Below, in pieces: positions 10,901 through 21,516 of a DNA stretch of 64,000 bases. The position numbers and the translations under genes were made by a program. Source of the stretch: Linepithema humile (Eukaryota; Arthropoda; Insecta; Hymenoptera; Formicidae). The notes under the pieces are model-generated. The model saw only the letters and a program-made list of their open reading frames with translations, was not told where the DNA came from and ran no database searches. Numbering within the stretch: the stretch's first letter is position 1; the number at the start of each line of letters is the position of its first letter. The stretch covers positions 7,254,001 through 7,318,000 of the forward strand of contig NC_090133.1 of the NCBI RefSeq assembly GCF_040581485.1, in the 5' to 3' direction.

Positions 10901-11650
10901 CGAGTGTACATCCGTGAAGTGACACGGCGCAATGTCCGCGAATAAGAAGCTTAAGAATTTTGTGATTCAGCCACCGGCTATATTTTCATTGTTGATTCTT
11001 TGCCGGTGAATACGCCACACTCGAAGCGAAGTGTTGAAACTCCTCTCACTATCGTTTCCACGTTTTCCGCGGGCGAACCTCTTTCGGGGAGTCCGATTTA
11101 CATGCGCGTACGTAAGAGCGCACTCCTCGACGTAACGTCTAACGTTTTCAGTTCCTTCGGATAAAAGGTTGTTCCATTGAAGCGCGGAGGTGCAATGCGA
11201 CTCCACTGGCGCGCGTGTAGGAATACATCTCGCGTATGTAAGGTATTCCTTTGTATTTTCTTTACCGCAACCGGAGCAATCCACATGCTCCACTCACTCG
11301 ACTTATCATCTCGATTTTACTACTATCTCGGTCGGAAAGTAATATTAATCATTTCAATGTATGTTTTATAATCTTTCTACAAGAGTTTACGAATAACTTA
11401 CTGACCAGAATCAAGACACAAATGAATATGAAGAGGACAATGCTGAATAAATTTTTTCAATTAGTGCAAGAATGAGAACATTGTTAATTCTTCAGTGCGA
11501 AAATGAGAAAATTAAGATTCTTTATATTATACTATTATTTTATACAATTTAATATATGGTTTAGACTCGATATCGACAGTATCATAATAATATATTTGCC
11601 GCGAGATATACTACATACCAGATGAGAGAAATATAAGAGAAGAACGCACG
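10901..11650. other. Mixed then AT-rich sequence
   Basis: CpG-containing to about 11350, with short overlapping frames on both strands, then AT-rich. No family recognised. Confidence 0.45.
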
Positions 11651-11981
11651 TGAACGCGCGATATGCGAATGTCGCAATACGTGTATTTGTCCGCTAAAAT
11701 ATCATCCGTCGGAGTGACTCGATAATAAGCAGCCGGCGATATTCATCCGTTACTTAACTCCCCGCGTAGCCGTCAGCGTAACAAAGCTAACCCTATCCGC
11801 GCAAAGCAACCCTATTCCCCTCGAGGATGCATCTCGCGACGTGCACCTGCGCTGATGCACACCGGTGGCGCAGGGCGAAAGGGTGGAGAAGATAAAGCGG
11901 GAGCGCAAGACGCGGATGAAGCGCAGCGAGAGCGGGAGCCGCAAGCGAAGGGAAGAGTGCCACCAAGGCGAAGGGAAGGAA

Positions 11982-11982
<1 letters not shown>

Positions 11983-12028
<46 letters not shown>
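11983..12028. repeat. (GGCA)n tetranucleotide array
   Basis: Eleven or more perfect GGCA units; the same unit as the larger array at 42958-43132. It contains no stop in any of the six frames. Confidence 0.97.
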
Positions 12029-12030
<2 letters not shown>

Positions 12031-12388
12031 AGACAAATAGAGCGAGGACGAGATAGGGAGCGAGCGCGCGCGAGCAACGGAGACGGAGAGAGCAACTGGG
12101 GACGATGTTAAGGGTGAGAGGGGACTTGGAGAAAGATAGAGCTTCACGTAGCACTTTTCCTTGTATTACTTAGCCCAGGGTATAACCCACCGCGGCGTCG
12201 GCGGTGCCTATATCTCAGCCGAGGAAAACCACCCTCCGTGTGCGCGTATCTCTCCCCCCCCCCCCGGCCTCCCAGCCCCTCCGCGCCACGTTCGCCCCGT
12301 TCCACCGCACTCTCAATCCACCTTCTGGCAGCTCACTCTCGTCCCCCCGCCCTCTAACCACCCGCCGCGCGCTCGCTCGCTCACTCCC

Positions 12389-12422
12389 TTTCTCTTTCTC
12401 TCTCTCTCTCTCCCTCTCTTTC
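12389..12422. repeat. CT-rich microsatellite
   Basis: CT and CTTT units in the pyrimidine-skewed middle of the block. Confidence 0.9.
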
Positions 12423-12788
12423 CACCCTTCCGCTTCCCTCGCTTTGCTGTACCACCGCAGTCCCCGACATACTCTGTTCTCTCTGCCCTTCCTCCTCCCT
12501 CCGCCCCCGCTCGATTCCACCCACCTAAGACCCCCCTTGACACCCATCCTACTCTTCTCTCTACTCTATACCAGTGCTCTACCGTTACCGCGCGCCACCC
12601 GCCGATCCCCTTCACCGCTGCCTCCATCCGGCGCTCCGACTCACCCCAACGCCAACCACCCGCTGAAGGTGGGTGCGCCCTACTGGCGCCTGAATCATCC
12701 CGCCCGAGGCCGCGTCGAGGGAAGGGCAGAGGGGAGGGCGGGTGGCTGACTGAGCTAGGGTTTTGGCGGTAGAATGGTAGTAGTGGCG

Positions 12789-12816
12789 GCTGCTGCTGCT
12801 GCTGCTGCTGCTGCTG
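12789..12816. repeat. (GCT)n triplet array
   Basis: Nine perfect CTG/GCT units. Reads poly-A or poly-L on the + strand and poly-Q on the minus strand. A consensus donor follows 115 bases later on the + strand. Confidence 0.95.
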
Positions 12817-12968
12817 TTCGGGAGAGTTGGCGAGGGGGCAGGAGGGTGATTCGTTGGTTGGTTGGGTTGGCAGGGAAACGGGGGCGCGCGGGGCAGGGGT
12901 GGAGGAGAGCGAGAGAGAATTCGAGCGCAAGGTACGTACCCGTGGGGCTGAAAGGGGGCGTCATGCTA

Positions 12969-13013
12969 TCGTCGCCGTCGTCATCATCGTCGTCGTCGTC
13001 GTCGTCGTCGTCG
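12969..13013. repeat. (TCG)n triplet array
   Basis: About 14 TCG/TCA/CCG units, CpG-bearing in every unit, so a potential methylation-dense array. Confidence 0.95.
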
Positions 13014-13500
13014 GGGACCGAAGCCTATCGGGGGAGGGAGGGAGAAACGAGGTGCCACGAGGGGGTGTAAGGCTTCACTAATTATTTTTTGTCGGTCGCA
13101 CGACAGGGGGGTGCGACTGCCGGCAATGACTGAAATTAAATGAATGAGCACCCCGCCTGCGTCACGTGGGGAGATGGCATGGCGGATGATGGGGGAACGG
13201 ATAGCTTCTGGCGGGATTTCGCTACGAGGGTGGCGCGCACGGGGATCGGCGGGGGTGGAGGGCGCGCGGGGGGAAAAGTCACGGACGAGGGAAAGGATTA
13301 TGAATAGGCTGTTCATTTCTTTCTCAAGTGTGAAATTATTAAGGATGGCGCGCCCACGAATGCGCCTCGATTCCTTTTTCACCGTCGTGTTGTATACATC
13401 ACGAGTATCGCGCGTAATAATAACTCGTGTTTCGTCGTTGTTATAATCCATGTTCACGCTTGCGGCTGTCGTGCTCGTGTTTATCATCGCTTGTCATCGC

Positions 13501-14500
13501 CTGCGAGACAGACGTTTCTTTGTTCTTCAAACTTTCTTTAATTTTTATATTTCTCACGAGAAATATTTTATTTCTTTAATTATTTGTCATACGCTAATTC
13601 GAAATTGATTTCTCATTTCGTTCATCAGTGGAATATTTGAAAACTGATCTTTCTTTCACGAAGGTGCGAAACACATTGAATAAAAAAAATTTCAGAAAGA
13701 AAGTATAGTGTTTAATAAAATATGAAAAATATCGAATAATTCACTGCATATAATATTTAAACACGAATGATATTATATGATGCTATGAAAGATTAATTTA
13801 TATTCACGATCTAGTTACATTAATTTAATATCCGAAACGTATTCTCTCTCTTCTCTTCTCTCTTTATACAAGGATTTTTTCGGTATTTTTAATGACGAAA
13901 CCTATATATATTTTTTGTAGCTCTTTTTTAACGACATTGGTCAAATGTTTTGTCGGAAATCTTGATACATAAATGGGCACAACTGCGAAAGAAGATGAAC
14001 GAAAGAGCAGAAATCTTGGAATCGGAGTTGGTGTTGCAACGTCGTGAGCCGGGACTAACGAGAGTCTCAAGTGGGAAAACTTTTTCGCGTTCGTCGAGAA
14101 ACGGATATTATAGCGAGGATTAAAGAGGTCGCGCGTGGAAAGCGGGCAGTCACGGTAAATGTTTTAAAGTGTGGACTCACCCGTTGGAAACTGCGAGTTT
14201 TTCCCTCACTCCTTGTCGGAATAAGATTTAAATAGTGCAGTTCCTCGAACTGGCGCAAGATTCGCGCGATAATTCGACGGCATTATACTTGCATTTTTTA
14301 TAATTTATTTGCAAAAATTGAAATTGTGTTCCAAAATTGTTTGCACAAGTGTAGAATGTATCTAAAAAAGGCAGACAAAATTTATTTTGACCAAATTGAT
14401 TGCAAATTGGTCAAAGAATACGCTCGTAAATTCTGTATATATTCTGTATAAAGCACAGCTCCCACGAATAACCATTAAATAAATTAAAATTTGCATTTAT
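13501..14500. other. AT-rich spacer with a CpG patch
   Basis: AT-rich except 14040-14270. A donor-like CGG|GTGAGTCC is present on the minus strand near 14177. No gene recognised. Confidence 0.5.
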
Positions 14501-14596
14501 ACTTTGCGAACAGTTTCACCATCGATCGCGCACTTCGCGACTGAAAAATCAGCGATTTTGTGAATTGCGTTAATCTATATCGGAGCAATTAATATT

Positions 14597-14613
14597 GCGT
14601 GCGCGCGCGCGCG
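14597..14613. repeat. (GC)n alternation
   Basis: Alternating G/C over 17 bases, a potential Z-DNA-forming element. Confidence 0.9.
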
Positions 14614-14829
14614 TACCACCGGGAGCGCGCGTGGCTCGCCGTTGAATTTTCGCGCAAGCCCATGTATGTGTCATCATTTGTGCATTTACGAGTGGGAAGG
14701 TGAGTTTCAGAACTACGGACAATACGGCGGGAAGAGAAGCGCGCGCGGTTAAGTCAGGAGGTGGATTTGAGGCTTGGCGTGAGCACGCTGCAACATAAAT
14801 ACGCGAAACGAGGTGGGAAATAGTGCGGG

Positions 14830-14849
14830 GTTTCTTTCTTTCTTTTCAG
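14830..14849 (+). other. Strong splice acceptor
   Basis: A T/C-rich tract ending TTTCTTTCTTTTCAG with AG at 14848-14849. Paired with the donor at 14699/14700 it would define a small intron of 150 bp. Confidence 0.3.
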
Positions 14850-15150
14850 AGCGTGTTTCGCGGCAGCCTTAAATGTTAGATCCTCATATACGTACGCGGC
14901 TTCAGAAGAGAGCATTTGTCGAATTGGGACGAGGAGGGGTCGCGGCCGAGGGAATTAAAATCACCCCGCTTATTACCGACGTGCGGCTTTCTGGCCGTAT
15001 CGGCGAGATCGACCGATATATGTGCACAAGAGAGAGGGACGGCAACCCTGTTTGTTGTGTATGGGTACCTAATAATTTTAGAGGGGTGGTTTAGCCTCGC
15101 GTGGTCTGTAAAAATAAATGCCGCCAATTTGGTCCGCGCCCTACGAGAGC

Positions 15151-15400
15151 GGAACGTGGCTTTATGTGTGGCGGCATGCCATGCTTTGTTAGATATGATA
15201 TTTTGTTATGATGTAATTACATATCGCTTTCTTTTTCGGAACCAATAAAAAAAAACGATAAGTGTGAATAAAAGCTTAAATCGCAAGTCAAAGTTGAAAA
15301 AAAATTTTTTAACTCTCAAAGACGATCCGAAATCTAAATCAATTATCACGCATTCGAAACTAATTTTGTAAATTCCGATTTTCATTATTTTCACTTTCAG
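15151..15400. other. AT-rich spacer ending in an acceptor
   Basis: It ends in TTATTTTCACTTTCAG, a good 3' splice site immediately upstream of the open frame that follows. Confidence 0.4.
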
Positions 15401-15411
15401 ATTAATAATTT

Positions 15412-15888
15412 ATGTCCGATGCAAATGTGCATTTCCTTCATGGCGAATGCATTCATATGAAAGTTAACAACCATCGATCCATAATTAATGCTGAAACGGA
15501 TAGGATTGAAACAAATATACGCGTGGAATTATTTATGAATTCCCCCTTCGGCGTGCTGTACTCCAATTCCGGCGGATCGATGCGATTTTATGCGATTATG
15601 GTGGTATCGCGTAAGAGTTCCAATTCGTGGGATGACTTCCACAAAGACGGGGAACTATTTCGCATCCCCGAAAAACAACGTCGTATAACCCCCTGGCTAT
15701 CCGAGGCCGACCCTTTCGGTGGAGCGCTGGTCGGTCGGTTCTCCCCTCAAATCACATTCTGCCTAGGTCAGCCTGGTCCCTCTCGCTTTTTCTCGCGGCG
15801 TAACTTTCCACCTCGGGAAAACATTCCTTACGTAAGAATCGATACGTCCGCGATGGAGAACGAGAATGAGAGGGGAAAGGCGTGGTGA
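15412..15888 (+). CDS. Unassigned 158-codon open frame just after an acceptor
   Basis: The ATG lies 12 bases downstream of a good acceptor (AG at 15399-15400) and the frame stays open to TGA at 15886-15888. The product starts MSDANVHFLHGEC and has a balanced composition without simple repeats until the last residues, which enter a GA tract. No domain, signal peptide or membrane span recognised. A TAC|GTAAGA donor-like site at 15831/15832 could end an exon before the frame closes. The right third is CpG-rich, where stop-free frames arise easily, so coding status is unproven. Confidence 0.17.
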   Translation: MSDANVHFLHGECIHMKVNNHRSIINAETDRIETNIRVELFMNSPFGVLYSNSGGSMRFYAIMVVSRKSSNSWDDFHKDGELFRIPEKQRRITPWLSEADPFGGALVGRFSPQITFCLGQPGPSRFFSRRNFPPRENIPYVRIDTSAMENENERGKAW

Positions 15889-16083
15889 GAAAAGGAGAGA
15901 GAGAGAGAGAGACAGCTCTGGTGTGTGTGCACCAGGAGTACCAGGCGTTCGTTCCGGAGTTCTCTCGGCGATGCTTCTCGAGCGCCGGAAACATCCCTTA
16001 TCCTCGAGACGGTGCTGGGAGATTCTTCCTGCCGTTCGACTGCACCCTCGACCTCCATCTCTACTCCTTTAACTCCATCTCTG

Positions 16084-16091
<8 letters not shown>

Positions 16092-16129
<38 letters not shown>
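16092..16129. repeat. (TC)n microsatellite
   Basis: Nineteen almost perfect units. Confidence 0.96.
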
Positions 16130-16133
<4 letters not shown>

Positions 16134-16446
16134 ATCTACCCTTTCTTCATCGAGGTCCCTCCTAACGTCTCTCGCTTGGAGGAAGACCGAGTAGATCGTC
16201 TCCGAGAGACGACCTACACGTCCCGTGACGTGCACGTAGAACGTCGTGCTTTGCAGGATGCTTGAAGGTTGGGCCACCTCATAGGGTAGAAAGCGTGGGT
16301 GGCGGAGGGCGGAAACGGGTGGCGTGAGAGAGAGAGAGAGGAAACGACGAGGGCGAGGGAACGACGTCGGCGGTACGACGTCGTAGAGAAGCCGGGCGAG
16401 GGTGTTTGTTCGGGACGATAGTGTAAGACGGTGACGTGCACATCCC

Positions 16447-16478
16447 CTGCCAGCCAGCCTGCCAGTCTGCCAGGCAGA
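16447..16478. repeat. Degenerate GCCA/GCCT tetranucleotide array
   Basis: Related to the GGCA arrays at 11983 and 42958, opposite strand phase, with substitutions. Confidence 0.7.
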
Positions 16479-16611
16479 GGAGAGTCTGCTTGCCTCTGCC
16501 TTCGCTACCACTGGAAATGGAGGGTGGTTTCAACCCTTAGGTCGGGCGCGGAGCTTCGGTGTGAGTGTGCTTGCGAGGGGTCGGGAAACGAGAAGGGTGA
16601 GAAGGGTGAGA

Positions 16612-16648
16612 GAAGGGGGGAGGGGGAGGCGGGCGGGCGGGCGGGTGG
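16612..16648 (+). repeat. (GGGC)n array, G-quadruplex-capable
   Basis: G5-G6 runs followed by four GGGC units. Confidence 0.85.
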
Positions 16649-16693
16649 TTTGAGGTGGCGAGGCCGAGGAGGAACGATGGTACGAGGACGACG

Positions 16694-16740
16694 GTGGGCG
16701 GGTGGGTGGATGGATGGGTGGTTGGTTGGTTGGTTGGGCG
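16694..16740. repeat. GGGT/GGAT/GGTT tetranucleotide array
   Basis: Successive G-G-N-N units with a drifting third and fourth base, as if one tetranucleotide array were changing unit by point mutation. Confidence 0.85.
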
Positions 16741-17400
16741 GAAAGGGCGGACTGCGGCGAGGGAGGGTGGGCGAGGAAGGGTAACGAACAGAACGAGGAG
16801 GAGAAAGAGAGTAACGGACTCGCTCGCCACCCTGTACGCCACGTAGTAGTAGCCAGGGGCCGAGGAGACTTTCGAGGTCGCTCGGCAGGGCCGCCTTAAT
16901 TATCCCTCGCTGAAAACTTTCCCGCGTCTATCCCTTCGCCCCCGTCCCCTCCCCCCCCACCCGTCGACGTCAGGGCTCCTTCTTTGGGATCGCTCCTCGT
17001 TCTTACGTTCCGTTAGCTTTGTTACCGCAAAAAGGTGGAGGCGATCCCCGCCGTCGAGTTCGTCGGTCGGCGATGAAGAAGCGGACGACGGTCCGCTTCG
17101 ACGCTCGTGTCGTTGTCCTTATGCTCGCAGAATGATTTAGTGGTGAACGTCGATCTCAATAATGGACGGTGATTATGCGCCCGGATACGGGGATGGAGAT
17201 TAATGCAGCGGGGCGCTTAGGCGAAGCGCTTCACCGGTTGGCCTATTGTCGTAGTTTGGCTAAAACAGATAGGAACGAACTACTCCCGCGCGAATGCCAC
17301 GGCCGCATTGTAGAGATAATGTTACAGTGCGACGATAGAATTAACTTTGCACGCGCTTGCATTCTCGTGTTTACGAAGACGCGCAAATTCCAAATTAGTT

Positions 17401-17900
17401 TCGAAGACGTAATCTGGTTTGATTATTGGTTTGCGATATCGATATCGAAAATATATTAAAGAATTTTTTACCTTTTGTTTACTTTTATTCTCTTCCGAGA
17501 GTGTTTTATGCTGTAAGAATTAAAATTCAAATTAATTAAAAGATAAATTAATTAGTTTGGATTGCAAATGCGTTTAGACAATGTGGTAGCGATAACAAAC
17601 GTTAAAAGAAAATATTTTCTGCGTTTAATGCGACTTAAAAAGTTTCCAATTATGTAGATGACGATTAAATCCAAAGTAATTTTATTCTCTTTACAACACT
17701 TTTTGAGATGTTTACATTCTTTTACAAGCTTTCACAAGTTTGCAGACTTACAATGTAATAAAGTATCTATTACTTTTACCGTTGCGGCAACGCGCAGTGC
17801 GCGAGTAATTGGCAATGGAAACGGCCACGAAAGATCGATTCCTAAATTTTATTTTCAAGCTTTAACTAGTTCGTGGCTTAATAGAACAGCGCGAAACGAT
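17401..17900. other. AT-rich spacer with a CGATATCG palindrome
   Basis: Contains the 14-bp palindrome CGATATCGATATCG at 17434-17447; otherwise AT-rich without features. Confidence 0.5.
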
Positions 17901-18292
17901 ACAGAAGCTAAACGATAAAGAAAGGAGAAGGGGGTGGGGAGGGGGGAGCGCGGGCGAAACGAGAAGAGAAGGAAAAGCCTCGGTGTCGTAGTGCGATATT
18001 TCACTGCGTGTTAACGAGGGCATGCCGAAGAAACGTCCACCGTGAGAGAAGCGCGAGAGACCACCTTTGGCGGCTGCTGTCGGCGTTACATTTCCACAGT
18101 CACGAAATTATTAATATCCCAAGTAATTGCCCCGGTACTTCCATTCGCGTTATTCCTCCCTCTCCTTTCGCTCTCCTCGCCTCTCAAAGATTCCTGGAAT
18201 TTCTAGGAAAGGACTTAACCTTCGGGACTTCGGTGGAAATGTTGCGCCGCGGTCCGACCCCTCGCTGCCGCTCGTTGCAGAAAGAGCGTAGG

Positions 18293-18344
18293 GGTAACGG
18301 GGGGGAAAGGGGGGGGGGGAATGACGGGGAGATACCGGGGGATG
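18293..18344 (+). other. G-quadruplex-capable tract
   Basis: Runs of G6, G10, G4 and G5 separated by short A-rich spacers. Confidence 0.7.
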
Positions 18345-18562
18345 GTAGCGCTGAGGGCGTACAACCTTCCTTGGATTTTGGAATTTTACAGCGACGTCGT
18401 GCGTCCCTGAAGCCAGGCGAGAGCGTTGGAAGGTACGATGTTGGCGACGAGGGCGGTAGGACGGGGCTGCGCTCGTAAGGCTGGAATGAAAGAAGGAGGG
18501 AGAGGGTGAGTGGGAAGAGCGAGAGGAAAAGCGACCCGGGTGAGAGACAGAGATGGAAATAA

Positions 18563-18588
<26 letters not shown>
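18563..18588. repeat. (GA)n microsatellite
   Basis: Thirteen units, perfect. Confidence 0.95.
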
Positions 18589-18593
<5 letters not shown>

Positions 18594-19270
18594 AAGGGAA
18601 AGGGGGAGACGCGGAGAACCTCGGCGGAGCGAGAAGGAGAACGTGAACGGAGTTCTGGCGATGCTCTCTACGTTGGAGGGTGAGTTACCGAGGACTCGAG
18701 GACCCAACCCTCTTTTCTGGACTCACACCCTCGCTCATCTTTCGCTCGCCCCCAACCACCTGCAACTCACCCTGTCTCCCCCGCGCACCCTTGTCGTACC
18801 TACTGCCGCCTTTCCTGCCTTCTACGGCACTCCGGCTCCTTCCATCCCCAACGGCAGACACGGCACATTGCCCGGAGTGTTGCGTTGTTGCCTCGCCGAG
18901 CGTCCTCCCCCTCCCCCCCCCCTCGTCCTCCGCCGCCGCTCTTTCCGCCCGTCCTCCACGTTCAATTTTGTATAACTATCCGGCGTGCATTACGAAAGTT
19001 GCCGCGAAACTTTTCCCTTCCCCGCGCGAGAGACCGCCCCCTCTTCAGCCCCCTGCCGGCCAACTCGGAGCCGGTTCGATTAACTCTCTTTCTCTCTTCG
19101 CGCGCGCCGCTCGCGCGAATGCGATTCATCGGCGTTGTTTTTCGCCCGCTCGTGTCGTTTCGGCACCGTTACACACCGGTGTGTCGGCTCTCCAGAAATA
19201 TTATGTTTCCGCATCGAGTATCGTGCGTGATTGATTCTACGTTTATTAATTTTACATGGGATACCGCATA

Positions 19271-20240
19271 ACGCAGATTTATATAAACTAAAATTTAGAA
19301 AATCTCCCTTTTGGAAATTTATTTCAAAGAAAGCAGATACGTAATTTAATGTTAATCTAAAGATTACAAGATAAAAAAGATAATCTTTTGAAAAGAAAAT
19401 AGAGAATTTAAAAAACTTATGCCCCTTCTTTATTTCTTATTTTTTAAATTAAAGTAGATTTAAAAACGCCTCTCTTCGATAAGTAATCGCCAATTCAATT
19501 TTGATGAAGATATCACTGTGATTTTGAAATCTTGAATAAAGTTTTGCCTGGTATGTCATTGTTCATGTCAGAGAGAGAACTATCTTTTAGGTCCGAGATA
19601 TCATACTAAAGCTCAGTGAATTATCCGGCTTGCGTACGCGATATCTTGCACGTATTATCTAAATTACGCATCTGATGTGTCGGGTATGCTAACTACATTA
19701 CGTCGCTTGATATCCGAGTCGACTGATGTGCTTTGCCGTCCATCGTTCGACCTGCGTCAAGTTGTTTGTGGCAAAATCTGACCTGCCGAACATCAGCGAA
19801 TTATGCGATATTGTCATTTATGTAACTGTCACATTGGTATCATCATGCGCGTCATAGATATCCTCATCTTATTTACGCATTGTCGTTTAGCAATTAAGAT
19901 ACGCGAGTCAAAGGAGAAATTAAAAATGTGTTTACAGAGAATTCCCTCGAAAGATACACACAATACCTTCCGCATACTTTTATTTACGTTACATCGAAAG
20001 AAAATAAAATCATTTTTAATAAATTAATAAAATTAAATTTCTAAACTCGATATCACACTGTGAAATATCAAAAACTGCTATGTATTAAATAGATTATCAT
20101 TTATGAAATTGATCTTTAATAAAGCTAACATCGCGCGGGAAAGGTCAAATCCATATAAATTATATTAGAGGAAAGTTCTGCAAGACATTAAAATCCAATC
20201 AATTTCGTTTATTGACTTATATTGATTATCCTCCAAGGAG
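19271..20240. other. AT-rich spacer
   Basis: No feature recognised; short frames only. Confidence 0.55.
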
Positions 20241-20391
20241 CTGAAACGCAACCGCGAGACTTCGCAGAGTACGTGACGCTCCTATATCTATCCCACGCGG
20301 TCCAAGAATGCACCGGTGAGCCGTACGCCCGAGAATTCACCTGCAAAAAATTCCCAGCTGCACACCTACTTCCTCGGTGGAGTATATATAC

Positions 20392-20400
20392 TATATAAGG
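20392..20400 (+). promoter_or_regulatory. TATA-box-like motif
   Basis: TATATAAGG at a boundary between AT-rich and CpG-rich sequence. No TCAGT-type initiator is seen 25-35 bases downstream. Confidence 0.2.
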
Positions 20401-20753
20401 CTACTGCGCCGAGGGGTAACCTCTCTCGATGGCGTGCACGGCCGATCATCGTTGCAAGTTCGCGCGATGATGCACGCGAGGGTAGCATAGTCCAAGTCCA
20501 CCGTAACTCCCTTTCGATCCAGCGAGAGAACGAATGAGAAAGAGGGAGAGAGAAAAGGAAGGAGGGAGAGAGCTACCCTTTGGAGAGTAGCGCCTCCGTC
20601 CTTCGTAACCAGTCTCGTATCCGTGACAAACCCTTTCCCTCGCGGACGCATGTCAACCTTATACACAAGCTCATTCGCGCTTGTATGCGTGCTGCTCGAG
20701 TGTCCATTCGTTCGACTAAATGCACCCTAGCAAGCCGCAGAGCAGGCTGCACT

Positions 20754-20844
20754 AGCAGCATCAGCAGCAGCAGCGGCGGCAGCGGCAGGAACAACAGCAA
20801 CACAGCGACGGGATAGCAATAGCAACACAGCAGCAACGGCAGCA
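20754..20844. repeat. Interrupted CAG/CGG triplet stretch
   Basis: CAGCAG, CGGCGG and CAACAG units with many interruptions. Confidence 0.75.
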
Positions 20845-21379
20845 TGAGTTTCCTCGCAGTAGTAGCGGCAGCGGAGGGTCTTCTCTGACAGCAAATCGAT
20901 TGAACGGTATAATTTATACCACCCCCTGGCTTGTTCCCCTTTGGATGCCCACCTACGTGTGGCATACACACCCTCCCCTCCCACCCGCCGTTCTCCACCG
21001 CCCCCGTGCGCTTCTGGGGTGCCGTGTACCCTCCATCCCCCCGCGCGAGAACCCCCCTGCATTTCCACCGAATAGTCATCGCGCGAGTATTCCGCCTGTT
21101 GGCGGGCGAGTGGGCGAGCGGCGGATAATGGGCAAACCGCCGAGTATGTGTCACTGTGTGCCACGCGAACGCGTGGGAGTCCACCCCCGGTAAGTGTTTA
21201 CCGTGTGTCCGCGACTTGATGTGAGTGAGAGTACGACGAGCGTGAGCGAGCGAGCGAGCCAGCTCTATTTCTACGCGTCCGCAATATGCGAACCGGCGTA
21301 TACGCGAGTCCGTATACGTTATATATGTACACCGCGTGGGATACACGTGTGTCCGGTGGGTGAATTGCGCGGCAGTTAG

Positions 21380-21455
21380 AAGCACCGTTCGGCCGTGGCA
21401 CCGGTCGTCACATTTGGCCAGCAGTACGATCTGGACCTGAACCCCCGCTCTATAG
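21380..21455 (+). other. Candidate exon end with protein-like frame
   Basis: Immediately left of the donor TATAG|GTAAGTG one frame is open for 25 codons back to a TAG at about 21377-21379 and ends VTFGQQYDLDLNPRSIG. This is the most protein-like short frame in the GC-rich blocks (acidic, N/Q-containing, not repeat-derived). The acceptor side is poor: only pyrimidine-weak ...GCGGCAG or GGCCAGCAG sites are available. If real it could be the 3' end of a coding exon. No family recognised. Confidence 0.17.
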
Positions 21456-21463
21456 GTAAGTGC

Positions 21464-21464
21464 G

Positions 21465-21513
<49 letters not shown>
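21464..21513. repeat. (TA)n microsatellite
   Basis: About 24 TA units with one G interruption, starting 8 bases after the donor above. Confidence 0.96.

Positions 21514-21516
<3 letters not shown>

Larger units (their letters stand above)
11651..13500. other. Large GC-rich block with alternating strand skew
   Basis: Three sub-blocks: purine-rich on the + strand at about 11850-12130, pyrimidine-rich at about 12140-12640, then G-rich again at about 12690-13290. It contains GGCA, CT, CTG and TCG arrays. Frames of up to 205 codons run through it in several phases, but all are P/S/R/A/G low complexity. A consensus donor (AAG|GTACGT, junction 12931/12932) lies just after the CTG array. This could be a CpG-island promoter region, but no TATA, initiator or acceptor supports it. 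Confidence 0.65.
14501..15150. other. CpG-rich block with donor and acceptor on the + strand
   Basis: Contains a GC alternation, a strong donor (GGGAAG|GTGAGTTTC, junction 14699/14700) and, 150 bases later, a strong acceptor. The 150-bp interval between them is a plausible small intron, flanked by sequence with no long open frame, so any transcript here would be noncoding or UTR. Confidence 0.35.
15889..17400. other. GC-rich block with CT tract followed by G-rich tract
   Basis: GA tract at 15893-15912, CT tract at 16092-16129, then a strongly G-rich + strand from 16260 to 16840, then C-rich around 16925-16965. It contains degenerate GCCA, GGGC and GGTT/GGAT tetranucleotide arrays. Long frames are W/G/R or P/S/T artefacts of these arrays. 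No gene recognised. Confidence 0.6.
17901..19270. other. GC-rich G-then-C couplet block
   Basis: The + strand is G/A-rich at about 18280-18690 and switches abruptly to C/T-rich at about 18700-19090. A donor GGAGG|GTGAGT (junction 18679/18680) sits exactly at the switch. A (GA)n tract and a G-quadruplex-type tract lie in the left arm and C-runs in the right arm. Open frames are skew artefacts. Confidence 0.6.
20241..21460. other. CpG-rich block with TATA-like motif and two donors
   Basis: Contains TATATAAGG at 20392-20400, a CAG-rich stretch, a C-rich stretch, then two + strand donors: CCCCCG|GTAAGTG (junction 21189/21190) and TATAG|GTAAGTG (21455/21456). A TATA-like motif upstream and consensus donors downstream is a promoter/first-exon pattern, but no initiator or continuing exon was found. 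A 351-codon minus-strand frame crosses the block and is judged spurious (see rejected list). Confidence 0.4.

Noticed and set aside
12161..12930. Frames of 110-205 codons on both strands rich in P, S, R and G
   Set aside because: Products of pyrimidine- or purine-skewed low-complexity DNA; overlapping in all phases with no family resemblance.
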